From CAWFGW01 sp963815495 (lineage in GTDB: Bacteria > Bacteroidota > Bacteroidia > Cytophagales > JAAEPT01), in contig CAWFGW010000001.1 of assembly GCA_963815495.1 (NCBI GenBank), positions 1 to 64,000 on the forward strand: DNA of 64,000 nucleotides, in the 5' to 3' direction. Below are positions 26,783-37,136 of the stretch, piece after piece (the stretch's first letter is position 1; each line of letters starts with the position of its first letter). The notes under the pieces are model-generated. The model worked only from the letters and a program-made list of their open reading frames with translations. It was not told where the DNA came from and made no database searches. A program made the translations under genes and the position numbers.

Positions 26783-28788
26783 ATGAAAACTTTATTTATC
26801 ACTCTTTTTTTTATTACACTTTGCACCAGCATTTTTGCACAAAGAGTTATCAATGACCCCACTTTTGATCCAGGAGATGGGTTTAATGAGAGGGTTTTGG
26901 ATATAGCTCTCCAACCCGATGGAAAAATTATTTTGGGGGTGCTTTCACTTCTTTTAATAGAACCAATCGTAACCGTATTGTTCGCCTCCATGCAGACGGT
27001 TCTTTAGACATGTCCTTCAATCCAGGGACGGGGTTTAACAGAAGTGTTGAATCACTAAACCTTCAACCCGATGGGAAAATTATTGTTGGCGGGCATTTTA
27101 CCTCTTTCAATGGAACAAGCAGCAAACGTATTGTACGCTTAAACACCGATGGCTCATTAGATACTTCCTTTTCCCCTGAGTTTAATAGCCAAGTCATCTG
27201 TGTTGTTCTTCAACCTGATGGGAAAATTGTTGTAGGAGGTGGTGGTCTTGTACGCCTCAATACCGATGGTTCATTGGACACTTCCTTTGCACCATGGACT
27301 GTTGGGGATGTTCGGTCTTTAGCCCTTCAGCCCGATGGGAAAATTATCGTTTGTGGTGGATTCACCTCTTTCTACGAGGCAAGTAGAAACCGTATCCTTC
27401 GCCTCCGTGCGGACGGTTCCTTAGACACTTCCTTCGATCCAAAGGATGGTTTTAATAATGTGGTTCACTCTGTAGCCTTACAACCTAATGGAAAAATTGT
27501 TATAGGTGGGCGATTTACTTCTTTTAATGGAACAAGTAGAAACCTTATCGCTCGTCTGAATGCCGATGGTTCATTGGATACCTCTTTCAATCCAGGGACA
27601 GGGTTTAGAGGGGTTTATGTTATGTCAGTAGCGACACAATCCGATGGTAAAATTATTGCTGGGGGGGATTTTGATATTTTCAACGGAACATTTAGACTGA
27701 ACATCGCACGCCTCAACGCTGACGGCTCCTTGGATACTTCCTATAACCTAATACCTGGGTTTTTCGGTTCTTATGTTTTCTTCGTAGCTGTCCAGCCCAA
27801 TGGGAAAATTATTGTAGGGGGGGATTTTCATGCTTACAATGATAGACGTATAAATAACATCGCTCGCATACTCAATTCTGGAACAGCTACCCTAACGACT
27901 TGTGATAGCCTTACATGGATTGATGGCAATACCTATACTTCGTCTAATAACACGGCTACGCACACGTTGACCAATGCTGCTGGGTGTGATAGTGTGGTAA
28001 CCTTAAATTTGACGATTGCTAATACTACTATCAGCACGGATGTCATTTCCGTTTGCGACAGCCTTACATGGATGGATGGAAATACTTATACTTCTTCGAA
28101 CCACACGGCTACGCACACGTTGACCAATGCCGCTGGATGCGATAGCGTGGTAACCTTGAATTTGACGATTACGACTAAAGGAACGGATGTCATTTCCGCC
28201 TGCGACAGCCTTACATGGATTGATGGAAACACCTACACTTCGTCTAACGACACAGCTACCTATACTTTAACAAATACCGCTGGATGCGATAGTGTGGTGA
28301 CCTTAAACCTGACGGTTTATAACCTGTCCGATAGTAGTGCTTACACTACTTTAAGTGGTAAAACCATCACTGCCACCAACCCCAACGCTACGTATCAGTG
28401 GTTGGATTGTGACCATGAAAATGCGCCACTACCCGAGGAAACGAATCAGGATTTTACTGCCACTACCAAAGGCAACTACGCGGTCGAAATCACAGAAAAT
28501 AGTTGTGTGGATACTTCTGCCTGCGTAGAAGTGGTTCCCGAAACGTCCTGTAACCCTCTTGAAATAGCTGTTTATCCCAACCCAACCAATGGGGAGGTTA
28601 CCATTCGAACCTCGTGTTCGGTTCCTTCGCTACAGGTAAAGGTGTTTAACAGCCTTGGGCAATTCATTGCTGAGCAACGGCTTGAAGGGGCTTTTCCTGT
28701 GTTTCAATTGCCTGACAACAGTGGGTTGTACTTCTTGGAGGTTGAATGGAACAAACAGCGCCAAGTACATAAGGTGGTGAAGTATTAG
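26783..28788 (+). pseudogene. Secreted Delta-60 repeat / T9SS protein, frameshifted in a G run
   Basis: The ATG at 26783 gives a signal peptide (cleaved near CTSIFAQ). The gene then encodes seven Delta-60-type propeller repeats with the core QPDGKIIVGG and FTSFNGT, followed by DGSLDTSF. Next come three near-identical modules (CDSLTWIDGNTYTSS, then GCDSVVTLNL), and a type A T9SS sorting domain (AVYPNPTNGEVTI, ending VHKVVKY). The frame breaks in the first repeat: five Gs at 26935-26939 where six would restore LGGAFTSFNRTNRN and join the two frames. The downstream part alone (from 27010) lacks a signal peptide and would not be exported. Slippage in the G run, genuine loss or a sequence error are all possible. 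Confidence 0.85.
27901..28320 (+). repeat. Three near-identical tandem coding repeats
   Basis: Units begin at about 27901, 28054 and 28201. Each encodes a ~40-residue module (CDSLTW, then DGNTYTSSN, then GCDSVVTL) with very similar DNA, separated by short unlike linkers. Such similarity suggests recent duplication or gene conversion within the gene. Confidence 0.85.
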
Positions 28789-28823
28789 TAGTATAAGTAC
28801 CACCTAACTATCGTAAGCCAGAG

Positions 28824-28966
28824 ATTCGTTTCCACAACACGGAGATTGCCACACTCCACTGTGTTGCGTTCGCAAAGACGGAATTTATTGAAAACGCTCG
28901 TCTTTGCGAGGAAGGAGGCACGATTGACGAAGCAATCTGCTGAAGCTCTATGATATGTTTCCATAA
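28824..28966. repeat. Dispersed intergenic repeat, copy 2, with inverted second arm
   Basis: The left arm (28824-28880) matches copy 1 at 26577. An inverted arm begins at 28899 with CGTCTTTGCGAGGAAGG and includes GACGAAGCAATCTGC. The arms share CGTCTTTGCGA/TCGCAAAGACG and AGATTGC/GCAATCT, so the whole can fold as an imperfect hairpin. The rest of the 28789-29118 gap holds no gene. Confidence 0.75.
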
Positions 28967-29118
28967 CAGATTTTTTATCTCATTAGTAGTTCGTATTCAA
29001 TCTTTTAAATAAATTTGTTACCATCATTTGACTAGTAGAATAGCATCAAGCAACGTGAACGTTTGTTTAGTGACTTGGTATCAAAAGTTAATGTGATGAA
29101 TATCGTAAAAACGCAGCT

Positions 29119-31368
29119 ATGAAATCCGCTTTACACTTAATTGCAGTCCTCGCTTTATTAGTCATTTTTCAAAAAGGACATTCCAAAACCTTTCTTGTCT
29201 CTCAAACCACTGATCCACAACTACGTGTACTCGTTGAGGGTACTTTGCGTTGGGCGGTAGCACAAGCAGAAAAAAATCCAGGTAGGGATACGATTATTTT
29301 TGACCAAGCCTTAACTGACTCCACAATTGTTTTAAATAATGAGATACAAATAAGTGATGCGTTAGTTATTAAAGGAATTGGAATTGGTGGCATTACCATC
29401 GATTGTCAGGAAATTACAAGAGCATTTTGGGTGGTTCCAGCTAATGATAAAAACCGATACGAATTTTCGGGTGTAACACTACTTAATGCAGTAGTACCTT
29501 CTAACAGCAATTACCCTAATGGTGGAGCTATTTTGTGTGATAACCTGCAAACAACTAACCATTTGACTATTAAAAGATGTGTTTTTAGTAACTGTAAAGC
29601 CTTCTCTGGTGGAGCGATTAGCTATACAGGTTCAGCGATTAGCATCGACTCGTGTTTATTTTCCAATAATCAAATAACAAGTAATGGTGGGGCTTTGCAT
29701 TTGTATATTAGCGAAGGAAGTGCAGAAATAAACCATAGCCACTTTGAATATAATCAAATCGATTATATGAGCCAATATGGACAAGGTGGCGCTATTAATA
29801 TATCGCAATATGCGAGCACAACTCTTATAGAAAACTCTTCTTTTTTAAGGAATAGCGCTATTTCCAGCGGTGGAGCAGTTTCCTATTCTACTGAATTCAA
29901 TGAGCCCTTGGTTGTTGCTAACTGTAGTTTTATTGGCAATTATGCTTATAAATATGTGGATGGAGTATTTAACGGAGAGGGAGGGGCTATAGCTGTTAGT
30001 GCTAGCACATTAGAGATGTATCACAGTACTCTTGTGCGTAATACTTCAGGTAAAGGCGCAGCTGTGGCAATACAAGGCGCAAGCATATTAACTCAAAATT
30101 CAATTTATTATAATAACTACAACTATTCCACAGGTAACCAATTAAGGAGTAAAGATATAACTGTTACCAGAGGAAAAATTCAAAGTTTAGGTGGCAACTT
30201 CGTACAGGATACTATTGGTTGGAAGACCGTATATCAGGCTGGTGAAAAAGATGTGCTAAATTATGACGCAGCGAATTCGAATTTGTTTTACGGGGAAACA
30301 AATTTTAATAGCTTCACTTACTATATACCACCTAGAGAAAACTCCCCAATAATAGGTGGAGCGGTGTCTTCTGAATATATAACGGATCAATTGGGAAATA
30401 AACGCGGTAAACCAGCAGACATTGGAGCGGTAGAAACTTCGTATTATATCCCTCCTAGGGCCTACGCTGGAGAAGATGACACAGTCTATACTGACCACTA
30501 TGTGTTACAAGCTGCTGAAGAACCGCAATCAGATTATAGTTACTGGGAAATATTAGGTGATCAACAAGAAATAGAGCAATCCCCTAATGCGATCATAACA
30601 GAGTTACAATACCCTAATACCTATGTGTTGGTTTGGCATGTTTTGCTAGAAGAAGACTTAGAACTAACAGACACCGTCCGAATCACTGTCTTGAATGCTA
30701 TTCCCGAAATCACCGCCACAAAAATTGTCATTAAACAAAAAAGTATAGAAGAAGAGTTGGATCTAAAAACGGTAGTAAAACCCTATAAAGCCATCGATTC
30801 ATTATGGGTCAGAGGCCCATTTGCAGTGTTGAAAGAAAGCGACCTTACCTACGAAGTCGATTATGAGAATTTCATTTTAAAACTTACAGTCTTGAACGAC
30901 TCCATTCAGGAGTTTCAAGATAGTTTGTTATTGGGCGTATGTAACGGGTTTGGGAGCTGTGATTCCGCCTCTTTTTCCATTGCAAGAGAGGGCGTTGTGC
31001 CCGTTTCTGGTGTCAAGGCTATTAAAGTGTTTAACTTTATATCATCGAATAGTGACTGTAAAAATGAGGTGTTTGATTTTCAAATACAGACCACTACGAA
31101 CGAGTTACTCTCGTTTTTGAACCCTGAAACGCCATGTAGTTTATCAGAAAGCAGTGACTATGATAACCTATTTGGTCGCATTAAAAATATAGAAGTAATC
31201 ATCTTTAATCGTTGGGGTGATCAGGTAGCGCTTATTGATTCTTACTTTAAACCCATCACCAATGTATGGATACCCACGGAGTTGCCTGACGGCACGTATT
31301 ATTACAAAATAGTGTTAGACTTGGGCAACGGTGAATTTAAAAAATCAGGGTTTTTGGAGTTGAGGTAA
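29119..31368 (+). CDS. Secreted beta-helix protein with type B (gliding-associated) T9SS C-terminus
   Basis: This 749-residue protein has a signal peptide (MKSALHLIAVLALLVIF, cleaved near HSKT). A right-handed parallel beta-helix region follows (about 40-430). It has repeated GGAI/GGAV turns (NGGAILCD, SGGAISY, NGGALHLY, GQGGAINIS, SSGGAVSYS, GEGGAIAVS) and the end motif of the right-handed repeat/choice-of-anchor type (NSPIIGGA, then DIGAVE). The C-terminal domain has VIIFNRWGDQVA and LPDGTYYYKIVLDLGNGEF, the CHU_C/type B sorting pattern used for SprF-linked T9SS substrates. It is probably a surface or secreted adhesin-like or polysaccharide-binding protein. It is monocistronic. Confidence 0.85.
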   Translation: MKSALHLIAVLALLVIFQKGHSKTFLVSQTTDPQLRVLVEGTLRWAVAQAEKNPGRDTIIFDQALTDSTIVLNNEIQISDALVIKGIGIGGITIDCQEITRAFWVVPANDKNRYEFSGVTLLNAVVPSNSNYPNGGAILCDNLQTTNHLTIKRCVFSNCKAFSGGAISYTGSAISIDSCLFSNNQITSNGGALHLYISEGSAEINHSHFEYNQIDYMSQYGQGGAINISQYASTTLIENSSFLRNSAISSGGAVSYSTEFNEPLVVANCSFIGNYAYKYVDGVFNGEGGAIAVSASTLEMYHSTLVRNTSGKGAAVAIQGASILTQNSIYYNNYNYSTGNQLRSKDITVTRGKIQSLGGNFVQDTIGWKTVYQAGEKDVLNYDAANSNLFYGETNFNSFTYYIPPRENSPIIGGAVSSEYITDQLGNKRGKPADIGAVETSYYIPPRAYAGEDDTVYTDHYVLQAAEEPQSDYSYWEILGDQQEIEQSPNAIITELQYPNTYVLVWHVLLEEDLELTDTVRITVLNAIPEITATKIVIKQKSIEEELDLKTVVKPYKAIDSLWVRGPFAVLKESDLTYEVDYENFILKLTVLNDSIQEFQDSLLLGVCNGFGSCDSASFSIAREGVVPVSGVKAIKVFNFISSNSDCKNEVFDFQIQTTTNELLSFLNPETPCSLSESSDYDNLFGRIKNIEVIIFNRWGDQVALIDSYFKPITNVWIPTELPDGTYYYKIVLDLGNGEFKKSGFLELR

Positions 31369-31369
31369 G

Positions 31370-32176
31370 TTAGGATAACCACTTTTCTTGAATTATCTTA
31401 AAATTAGTTTCAAAACTTTCGTGTGTGGTTATACTATAGGTATCGTTTTTTCTTTTCACTACATAATTTACTAAGAGTGCTTTAACTGGTAGTGGGGGGT
31501 CTTTTTTAGTGTACCGAAGAATTAAATCCCAATCAACTAATCGAGTTAAATTTTTATCAAAACCACCATGTTCTTTGTACAAACTAGCGTGGTGCATAAA
31601 TGAGTTTAAATCAATATAGTTGTTCTCAAGTAACTTGTTCCAATTAAAAGTATCTTGAAATAAGATTTTAAAAATTCCTTCATTATAGTTTTGAACTTTT
31701 ACGGCACAATAACCACACTTTTTTTCTTTTCTTGAAAGTTGCGACAACATTGTTGACAGATAATTTGGGTTCCAACTGTTATCTGAGTCCAAATAAGCTA
31801 CCCAATCTCCTTTTGCATTTTCAAGCCCAACATTACGTGCTCTACTCACTCCAGACTTTTCAATTTTGATATATTTAATTTTACCTAATTGAAAGTATTT
31901 ATTAAATACTGAATTCACATTTAATTCTGTGTAATCTATGCTACCATCATCAATTATGATAAGCTCCCAATTCGAATAGCTTTGATTAACTATTGATTGA
32001 ATCGCTCCCAAAATCAATTTCTTACGATTATACGTTGGCATAATCACTGTTATTAGAGCCTTATTTTGAGAAAATAATTCTTGACTTCCTCTAGAATAAA
32101 AGAAACTTAATAGTTGTAAAACCTTTTTTTTGACTATGTTTTTGAAGAATTTCACGGAATGTGTTGGTGAACACAT
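31370..32176 (-). CDS. Family 2 glycosyltransferase
   Basis: This 268-residue GT-A enzyme has the nucleotide-sugar binding start ITVIMPTYNRKKLILGAIQS near residue 42, IIIDDGSIDYTE near 74, and the metal-binding DSD in AYLDSDNSWNPNYL near 133. The donor and acceptor are unknown. It ends 2 bp from the convergent beta-helix gene and is divergent from the 1313-residue glycosyltransferase. This places it in the surface-polysaccharide region. The N-terminal ~40 residues are basic and may touch the membrane. Confidence 0.9.
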   Translation of the reverse strand: MCSPTHSVKFFKNIVKKKVLQLLSFFYSRGSQELFSQNKALITVIMPTYNRKKLILGAIQSIVNQSYSNWELIIIDDGSIDYTELNVNSVFNKYFQLGKIKYIKIEKSGVSRARNVGLENAKGDWVAYLDSDNSWNPNYLSTMLSQLSRKEKKCGYCAVKVQNYNEGIFKILFQDTFNWNKLLENNYIDLNSFMHHASLYKEHGGFDKNLTRLVDWDLILRYTKKDPPLPVKALLVNYVVKRKNDTYSITTHESFETNFKIIQEKWLS

Positions 32177-32222
32177 AAATTTATTAATTTTTATTATTTA
32201 GCGAGTAAAAAAATTACAATAG

Positions 32223-35200
32223 ATGAAAATAGTCGTTCTAGGAATGCACCGATCGGGCACATCAGTATTGACAGGAATTATTGGAGAATTAGGTTTTTTT
32301 GTTGGTGTCGAGGATGAGCTATTAGACGCTCAAAAAGATAATCCCAAAGGGTTTTATGAACGAAAAGACATTGTAGACGCTAACAATAAATTACTTCGAG
32401 ATAACAACTTAGAATGGTTTTTACCAACGGGTATTAATAATTTAAAAACTGGTATTGAAGACTTCAAGACTTCATCATCAGAAATTATTAATAAGCTTCA
32501 ATCCGAACAAAGTAACTTTGTAATTAAGGACCCTCGTCTTTGTATTTTATTCAAGTATTGGGAAGATTTACTACCTAGCGAAGAAACAAAAATTATAATA
32601 ATAAACAGGAACCCTTTTGAAATTGCTCAATCACTACTCAAAAGGAATAAAATAGATCTACACCATTCCATTGCGTTATGGGAATTTTACCAAAACACGG
32701 CAATTTCCAGCACTCAAAATTATCAAAGATTAGTAGTTAATTATGACGACCTACTCACTAACCCCGAGCAAGAGTATCATAGAATAATTGAGTTTTTAGA
32801 AATTAAGGAGGACTCAACGAACACCCAATCATCTTTCACTAAAAAAATTAATTCCAATTTCAGGAACAGTCAATATACCGATGATGATTTAAATTATTGG
32901 TTGAATCCTTATCAACTTGAGCTTTATAACAGTTTAAGAAATCATAAAATACCTTCACAAAATTCAGGTGATTTAGAGAACCAATTATTACCATCTTTAG
33001 AAAAAGTTTACCGAAAAAAAGAAGCCTTCAATGAAAAAGAGAAGGCAGAAAAAAAAGAATTAGAACGAATGTTTAAGAAAGTTCAAAGTAGTCAATTACT
33101 GCTTCAAAACATTCTGGAATCAACTTTCAACGAATTCGATTCTACTACTAAATCCTTTAGATGGAAAATTGGAGATAAAGTAGTGAATGGAATTAGGGCA
33201 TTATCACTTAAACCCAAAACCGAAAACTACCATGTTATGCAGATAAATTCTGCAAAACAACGATTTAGAAACCTAGTCAATAGAGAAAATTCGGTGAGAA
33301 CAAGCTCTGCCCCATATCGAATCAATATAATTACTCCAACAACAAATATTCATGGTGGAACAAAACGACTCATCACAATTGCTCATAAACTAAAACAGCT
33401 CGGCTATGATATAAAATTATTGAGACAATTCCCAAGCAGAGAACTTGATTGGTATCAAACCGATGTGCCTGTTGTAAATTGCTATTTCAATTCAGAAACA
33501 CCCTTAGCTGAACTAGAAAGGATGGTTCCTAATGGAGATATATTAATTAACTATGGAAACAATACAGCAAGCCATTTAATTGACCAGCTATCTCCAAATA
33601 AGGGGAAAAAGTTCAATCTTTTTATGCATTTTGGGATTCATGATGAAGCATTAGATATACTCAATGCTAAACTTGAAAATTCGATACCAATAAGCACAAC
33701 TCAATGGATTGCTAAACAAGTAGATCAGTATTCAGAAAAAAAAACAGAATCTATTGGTTTCGGTGTACATCTGGATCAATTCACAGCTAAAGGAAAAGAA
33801 AAAAACGATGCTGAATTTACTATAGGATCACTGTACCATAATGACACATGGAAACACAGTCAAGATGTAATTAAAGCCTATGAAATACTAAGGTTACAGC
33901 ATCCTGAAATTAATGCTAGATTAGTTTTATTTGGGCAAGAGGAACACCCAGATATTCCTGAGTCAGCAACTTACTTCCTGAATCCAGAACAGTCTCAAAT
34001 TGAATCAATTTACCATGATTGCGATGTTTGGGTGACTGCTAGTGAATTTGAAGGAATCGGTATGTGTAGTGTGGAAGCCATGTTATGCAAAACAGCTTTA
34101 ATAACGACAAAAAATGGTGGTAACGAAGAATTTTGCAATGATAAGAACTGCACTTTCGTAGCTACTCAGAACCCAGAGGATATAGCAGACAAGGTGTTTT
34201 CGTTATATTCCAACAGAGATTTGCTCGTTACTCAAAGAGAGCAAGCCTATACTGACATCTTACAATTCAAATGGAGTAACTCAATACACCGACTTGAAAA
34301 AATCTTCCTTAAAGAGTTAAACGTTCTTTCTGAGTCAAATTACGATTATGACCTATCGATTGGTATTCCTATTCACAACCAATTTGATTTTGTTACCCAA
34401 TGTATTGATAGTGTTTTCAAAAACACTAGCTGTAACTACCAAATTGTACTAATTGATGACAACAGTGATGAAGAAACATATAACTATCTCAAAGAACTAT
34501 CGAATAAGCACAGCCATGTTAAGCTAATAAGAAATAAGCCCAATAAAGGATTTCCTCATAATTGCAATTTGATTCTTACAAACAGTTCTGCACCTTATAT
34601 ATGTTTGCTAAATTCAGATACAATAGTCACTAAAAATTGGCAAGAAGGTTTAATACACAACCTTAGACGTCTACCATCGGCATATATGAGCGGTCCATCT
34701 ACTTCTTATGGAGTAGCTAAAAATTATGATCAGGTAGCTCAACAATTGGAGCAGGTCTTCTATCAGAGATTTGATATGTCTGTTGAAGATGTTGAAAATT
34801 TTGCTATCAAAAATAAAGAAGACCATTTTAACACTTATGAAGAAACAGAATATCTAAACGGATTCTGCATGATGTTAAAAACCGATGTCGTTAGAAAAAT
34901 CGGCTTTTTTGATACCCAATTTGGAATGGGTTCACGCGAAGAGGTTCAGTATATAGATAGAATTAAAAAAGAAAAGGGTACTGTAGTTTGGGCAAAAGAT
35001 TGCTATGTACATCATTATGGTCACCGATCTTTTAATTTATACGAAGAAGAAAGCAAAGACCTTTGGGAAAAGAACAAACAACTGTATCATTCTCAGAAAA
35101 ACCAGAAACACCGTGTCTTCTTACCATCATCTAATGTTCTTTTTGTTTATAATGCTAAGTTTGCTAGCTCCACAAGAAAACGAACATTTGAATTCCAAAA

Positions 35201-36164
35201 AGCACTGGGCCAGTTTATAAACACTGATGCTATACATTGGCCAAAACTAACAGAAAATCATTTTAAAAGTAATCAGATTATCATTCTACAGAGAATTGGA
35301 GGATTGAATGAAGAAATAGCTCCTTCTTTTATTCAAGACCTACAGCGTCTAAAAGAAAAGTATCCCGAGACTAAATTGTGCTACGATACTGATGATTTGA
35401 TTCTAAGATGCCAAAATGAATTACCTCTCAAATTAATTCAACTATGCGATTTGGTAATTTGTACAACTCCGACATTACAGAATGTGCTTAAACAACACCA
35501 TGAAAATGTTGAAATTATTCAAAATGGTATTGATTTAGAGAAATTCTCTCCTCAGAATAAGGAACAAAAAAATAAGATTGTAAGCTGTTTCTCTCTTGCC
35601 GGAGCTGGGTTCAATGAATTTGTAAAACTCGAAAATGAAATTTCTAAAATTCATCCTGAACTTAGTTTTCATTTTTATTGCAGCTTGGACATGTATGATG
35701 AGTTAAGTGCAATGTGTCCTCCTAGAATCAGTTTACATAAACAAGTGGAGTTTGAGGAAATGATCATGCTCTTAAAGAAAAGTCAATATGTCATTAATTA
35801 TTCTGATCACACCGATGAATACTTTGATAAATTGAAAAAGGTCTACAATCTGGAAGATGATGAAAAACAACTTTTTATAAACTCAAAAAGCGGACTTAAA
35901 TACTACAACGCAGCTGTAACTGAGAATATTTTTCTTACAAATAACGAGCCCGTCTGCTATTCTGAATTAATAAAAGATGGTGAAAATGGATTTATCTGCA
36001 CCAATGTTAAGGACTTTGTAAAAGCGATCACAAAATTGGAACAAGATTCGAGTCTAAAAAAGGTGATCACTAATAATGCTTACGAAGATGTGATTTCTAA
36101 ATATAGCCTGAATACTATCGTAATTGATTATTTAGATTTACTCCAAAAAACTGAAGAAAGCTAA
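32223..36164 (+). CDS. Four-domain sulfotransferase/glycosyltransferase fusion
   Basis: The 1313-residue protein fuses several domains. Residues 1-~225 look like a sulfotransferase: GMHRSGTSVLTG is the PAPS 5'-phosphosulfate loop and VIKDPRLCILF the 3'-phosphate strand. A charged linker follows (about 265-295). At about 364-690 lies a GT4-type GT-B domain, starting INIITPTTNIHGGTKRL and carrying the EFEGIGMCSVEAM motif. At about 708-960 is a GT2 domain: IGIPIHNQFDFV, LIDDNSDEE, CLLNSDTIV. The last part (about 972-1313) is another GT-B-like domain (VYNAKFASSTRKR, DTDDLILRC, IIQNGIDLEKF). It may build and sulfate a repeated surface glycan unit. Domain borders are estimated by eye. Its stop overlaps the convergent neighbour by 4 bp. 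Confidence 0.85.
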   Translation: MKIVVLGMHRSGTSVLTGIIGELGFFVGVEDELLDAQKDNPKGFYERKDIVDANNKLLRDNNLEWFLPTGINNLKTGIEDFKTSSSEIINKLQSEQSNFVIKDPRLCILFKYWEDLLPSEETKIIIINRNPFEIAQSLLKRNKIDLHHSIALWEFYQNTAISSTQNYQRLVVNYDDLLTNPEQEYHRIIEFLEIKEDSTNTQSSFTKKINSNFRNSQYTDDDLNYWLNPYQLELYNSLRNHKIPSQNSGDLENQLLPSLEKVYRKKEAFNEKEKAEKKELERMFKKVQSSQLLLQNILESTFNEFDSTTKSFRWKIGDKVVNGIRALSLKPKTENYHVMQINSAKQRFRNLVNRENSVRTSSAPYRINIITPTTNIHGGTKRLITIAHKLKQLGYDIKLLRQFPSRELDWYQTDVPVVNCYFNSETPLAELERMVPNGDILINYGNNTASHLIDQLSPNKGKKFNLFMHFGIHDEALDILNAKLENSIPISTTQWIAKQVDQYSEKKTESIGFGVHLDQFTAKGKEKNDAEFTIGSLYHNDTWKHSQDVIKAYEILRLQHPEINARLVLFGQEEHPDIPESATYFLNPEQSQIESIYHDCDVWVTASEFEGIGMCSVEAMLCKTALITTKNGGNEEFCNDKNCTFVATQNPEDIADKVFSLYSNRDLLVTQREQAYTDILQFKWSNSIHRLEKIFLKELNVLSESNYDYDLSIGIPIHNQFDFVTQCIDSVFKNTSCNYQIVLIDDNSDEETYNYLKELSNKHSHVKLIRNKPNKGFPHNCNLILTNSSAPYICLLNSDTIVTKNWQEGLIHNLRRLPSAYMSGPSTSYGVAKNYDQVAQQLEQVFYQRFDMSVEDVENFAIKNKEDHFNTYEETEYLNGFCMMLKTDVVRKIGFFDTQFGMGSREEVQYIDRIKKEKGTVVWAKDCYVHHYGHRSFNLYEEESKDLWEKNKQLYHSQKNQKHRVFLPSSNVLFVYNAKFASSTRKRTFEFQKALGQFINTDAIHWPKLTENHFKSNQIIILQRIGGLNEEIAPSFIQDLQRLKEKYPETKLCYDTDDLILRCQNELPLKLIQLCDLVICTTPTLQNVLKQHHENVEIIQNGIDLEKFSPQNKEQKNKIVSCFSLAGAGFNEFVKLENEISKIHPELSFHFYCSLDMYDELSAMCPPRISLHKQVEFEEMIMLLKKSQYVINYSDHTDEYFDKLKKVYNLEDDEKQLFINSKSGLKYYNAAVTENIFLTNNEPVCYSELIKDGENGFICTNVKDFVKAITKLEQDSSLKKVITNNAYEDVISKYSLNTIVIDYLDLLQKTEES

Positions 36165-37135
36165 ATACTCTTTGCTACTAGATGAATCTGTTCTGCCGCT
36201 TCTTTAAAAGTATGTATTACGGTTGATTCACGAACGATATTGCTTGATAATGCTTTATTTATGGCGGTAATCAGTTCGGAAGCACTTTCATAAAAATAGA
36301 TATTTTTGCAGCCCTCAAATTCTGATAAATCACAGTTTGGCTTGTCTGAAATAACAATGCATCCAGATGCTAAAGCATCGTATATCCTATTGGAAACAAA
36401 CCCCTGTTCTTTCATATCTTCCCAGTGGTCGTTCAATAGAATTCTAGTCCTGTTATAATACTTATTCAGGTGTTTATGGGTAACGTATGGAGATAAAATG
36501 TACTTTGGGTCTATAAATTGTGACCACCCCATCCCAATTACTTTAAAATGAAAATCCGTCTTTATTATCTTTTTTACTACATCTCTAAAGATATTTCTCG
36601 TATTGCCTATGAACAGTAGGTCATATCTTACCTTCAATCCAAGAGGGTAAAAAGATAGAGGGTCTGTGCATTGAGGTAAGTACTTTATTTCCCTGTTTAG
36701 TCGAAATTTAAGTTCAGCGGCTTTCCTATTTGATGCAATGAATATTTCATCATACCAAGCATATTCTTCATCTGAAATCAACTCAGGGTGTGAAATATTC
36801 CAAAGTAAATTGGTATCATTTTTCCTTGGCTTATATTGGTGTAGCCCTCGAATTGAAATCACGATAGGTTTACCATCATGCTTATTCTTCCATTCGTTTC
36901 TACAATGGATAATACAGAAATAACCCTTCAAATCTAATTGCTTTTTCAAATTAAGGGCAAACAGTAAATCACCCCATTTTCTAGCTTCAGCCCAATTGGG
37001 AGCTGAGATTTTAATATAAATTTTTCGATTTTCTGAGTCCCATAATTCGCTAAAAAATAGATTAGGAAAGAACAACAGTTTAATAAACCAGTTGGGCGTA
37101 TTTCTATAAACCTTATTTTTTATTAGTTCAGACAA
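36161..37135 (-). CDS. Glycosyltransferase (GT-B, CgeB-like)
   Basis: This 324-residue protein has a C-terminal GT-B nucleotide-sugar domain: RILLNDHWEDMKEQGFVSNR near 230, then YDALASGCIVISDKPN near 255 and a typical C-terminal helix. The N-terminal half contains KISAPNWAEARKWGD and RYDLLFIGNTRN. The family resembles CgeB-type or group 1 transferases. The donor and acceptor are not readable. It starts 1 bp after the ABC ATPase and is probably in the same operon as the exporter, so it likely acts on the exported polysaccharide. Confidence 0.85.
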   Translation of the reverse strand: MSELIKNKVYRNTPNWFIKLLFFPNLFFSELWDSENRKIYIKISAPNWAEARKWGDLLFALNLKKQLDLKGYFCIIHCRNEWKNKHDGKPIVISIRGLHQYKPRKNDTNLLWNISHPELISDEEYAWYDEIFIASNRKAAELKFRLNREIKYLPQCTDPLSFYPLGLKVRYDLLFIGNTRNIFRDVVKKIIKTDFHFKVIGMGWSQFIDPKYILSPYVTHKHLNKYYNRTRILLNDHWEDMKEQGFVSNRIYDALASGCIVISDKPNCDLSEFEGCKNIYFYESASELITAINKALSSNIVRESTVIHTFKEAAEQIHLVAKSI

Positions 37136-37136
37136 G

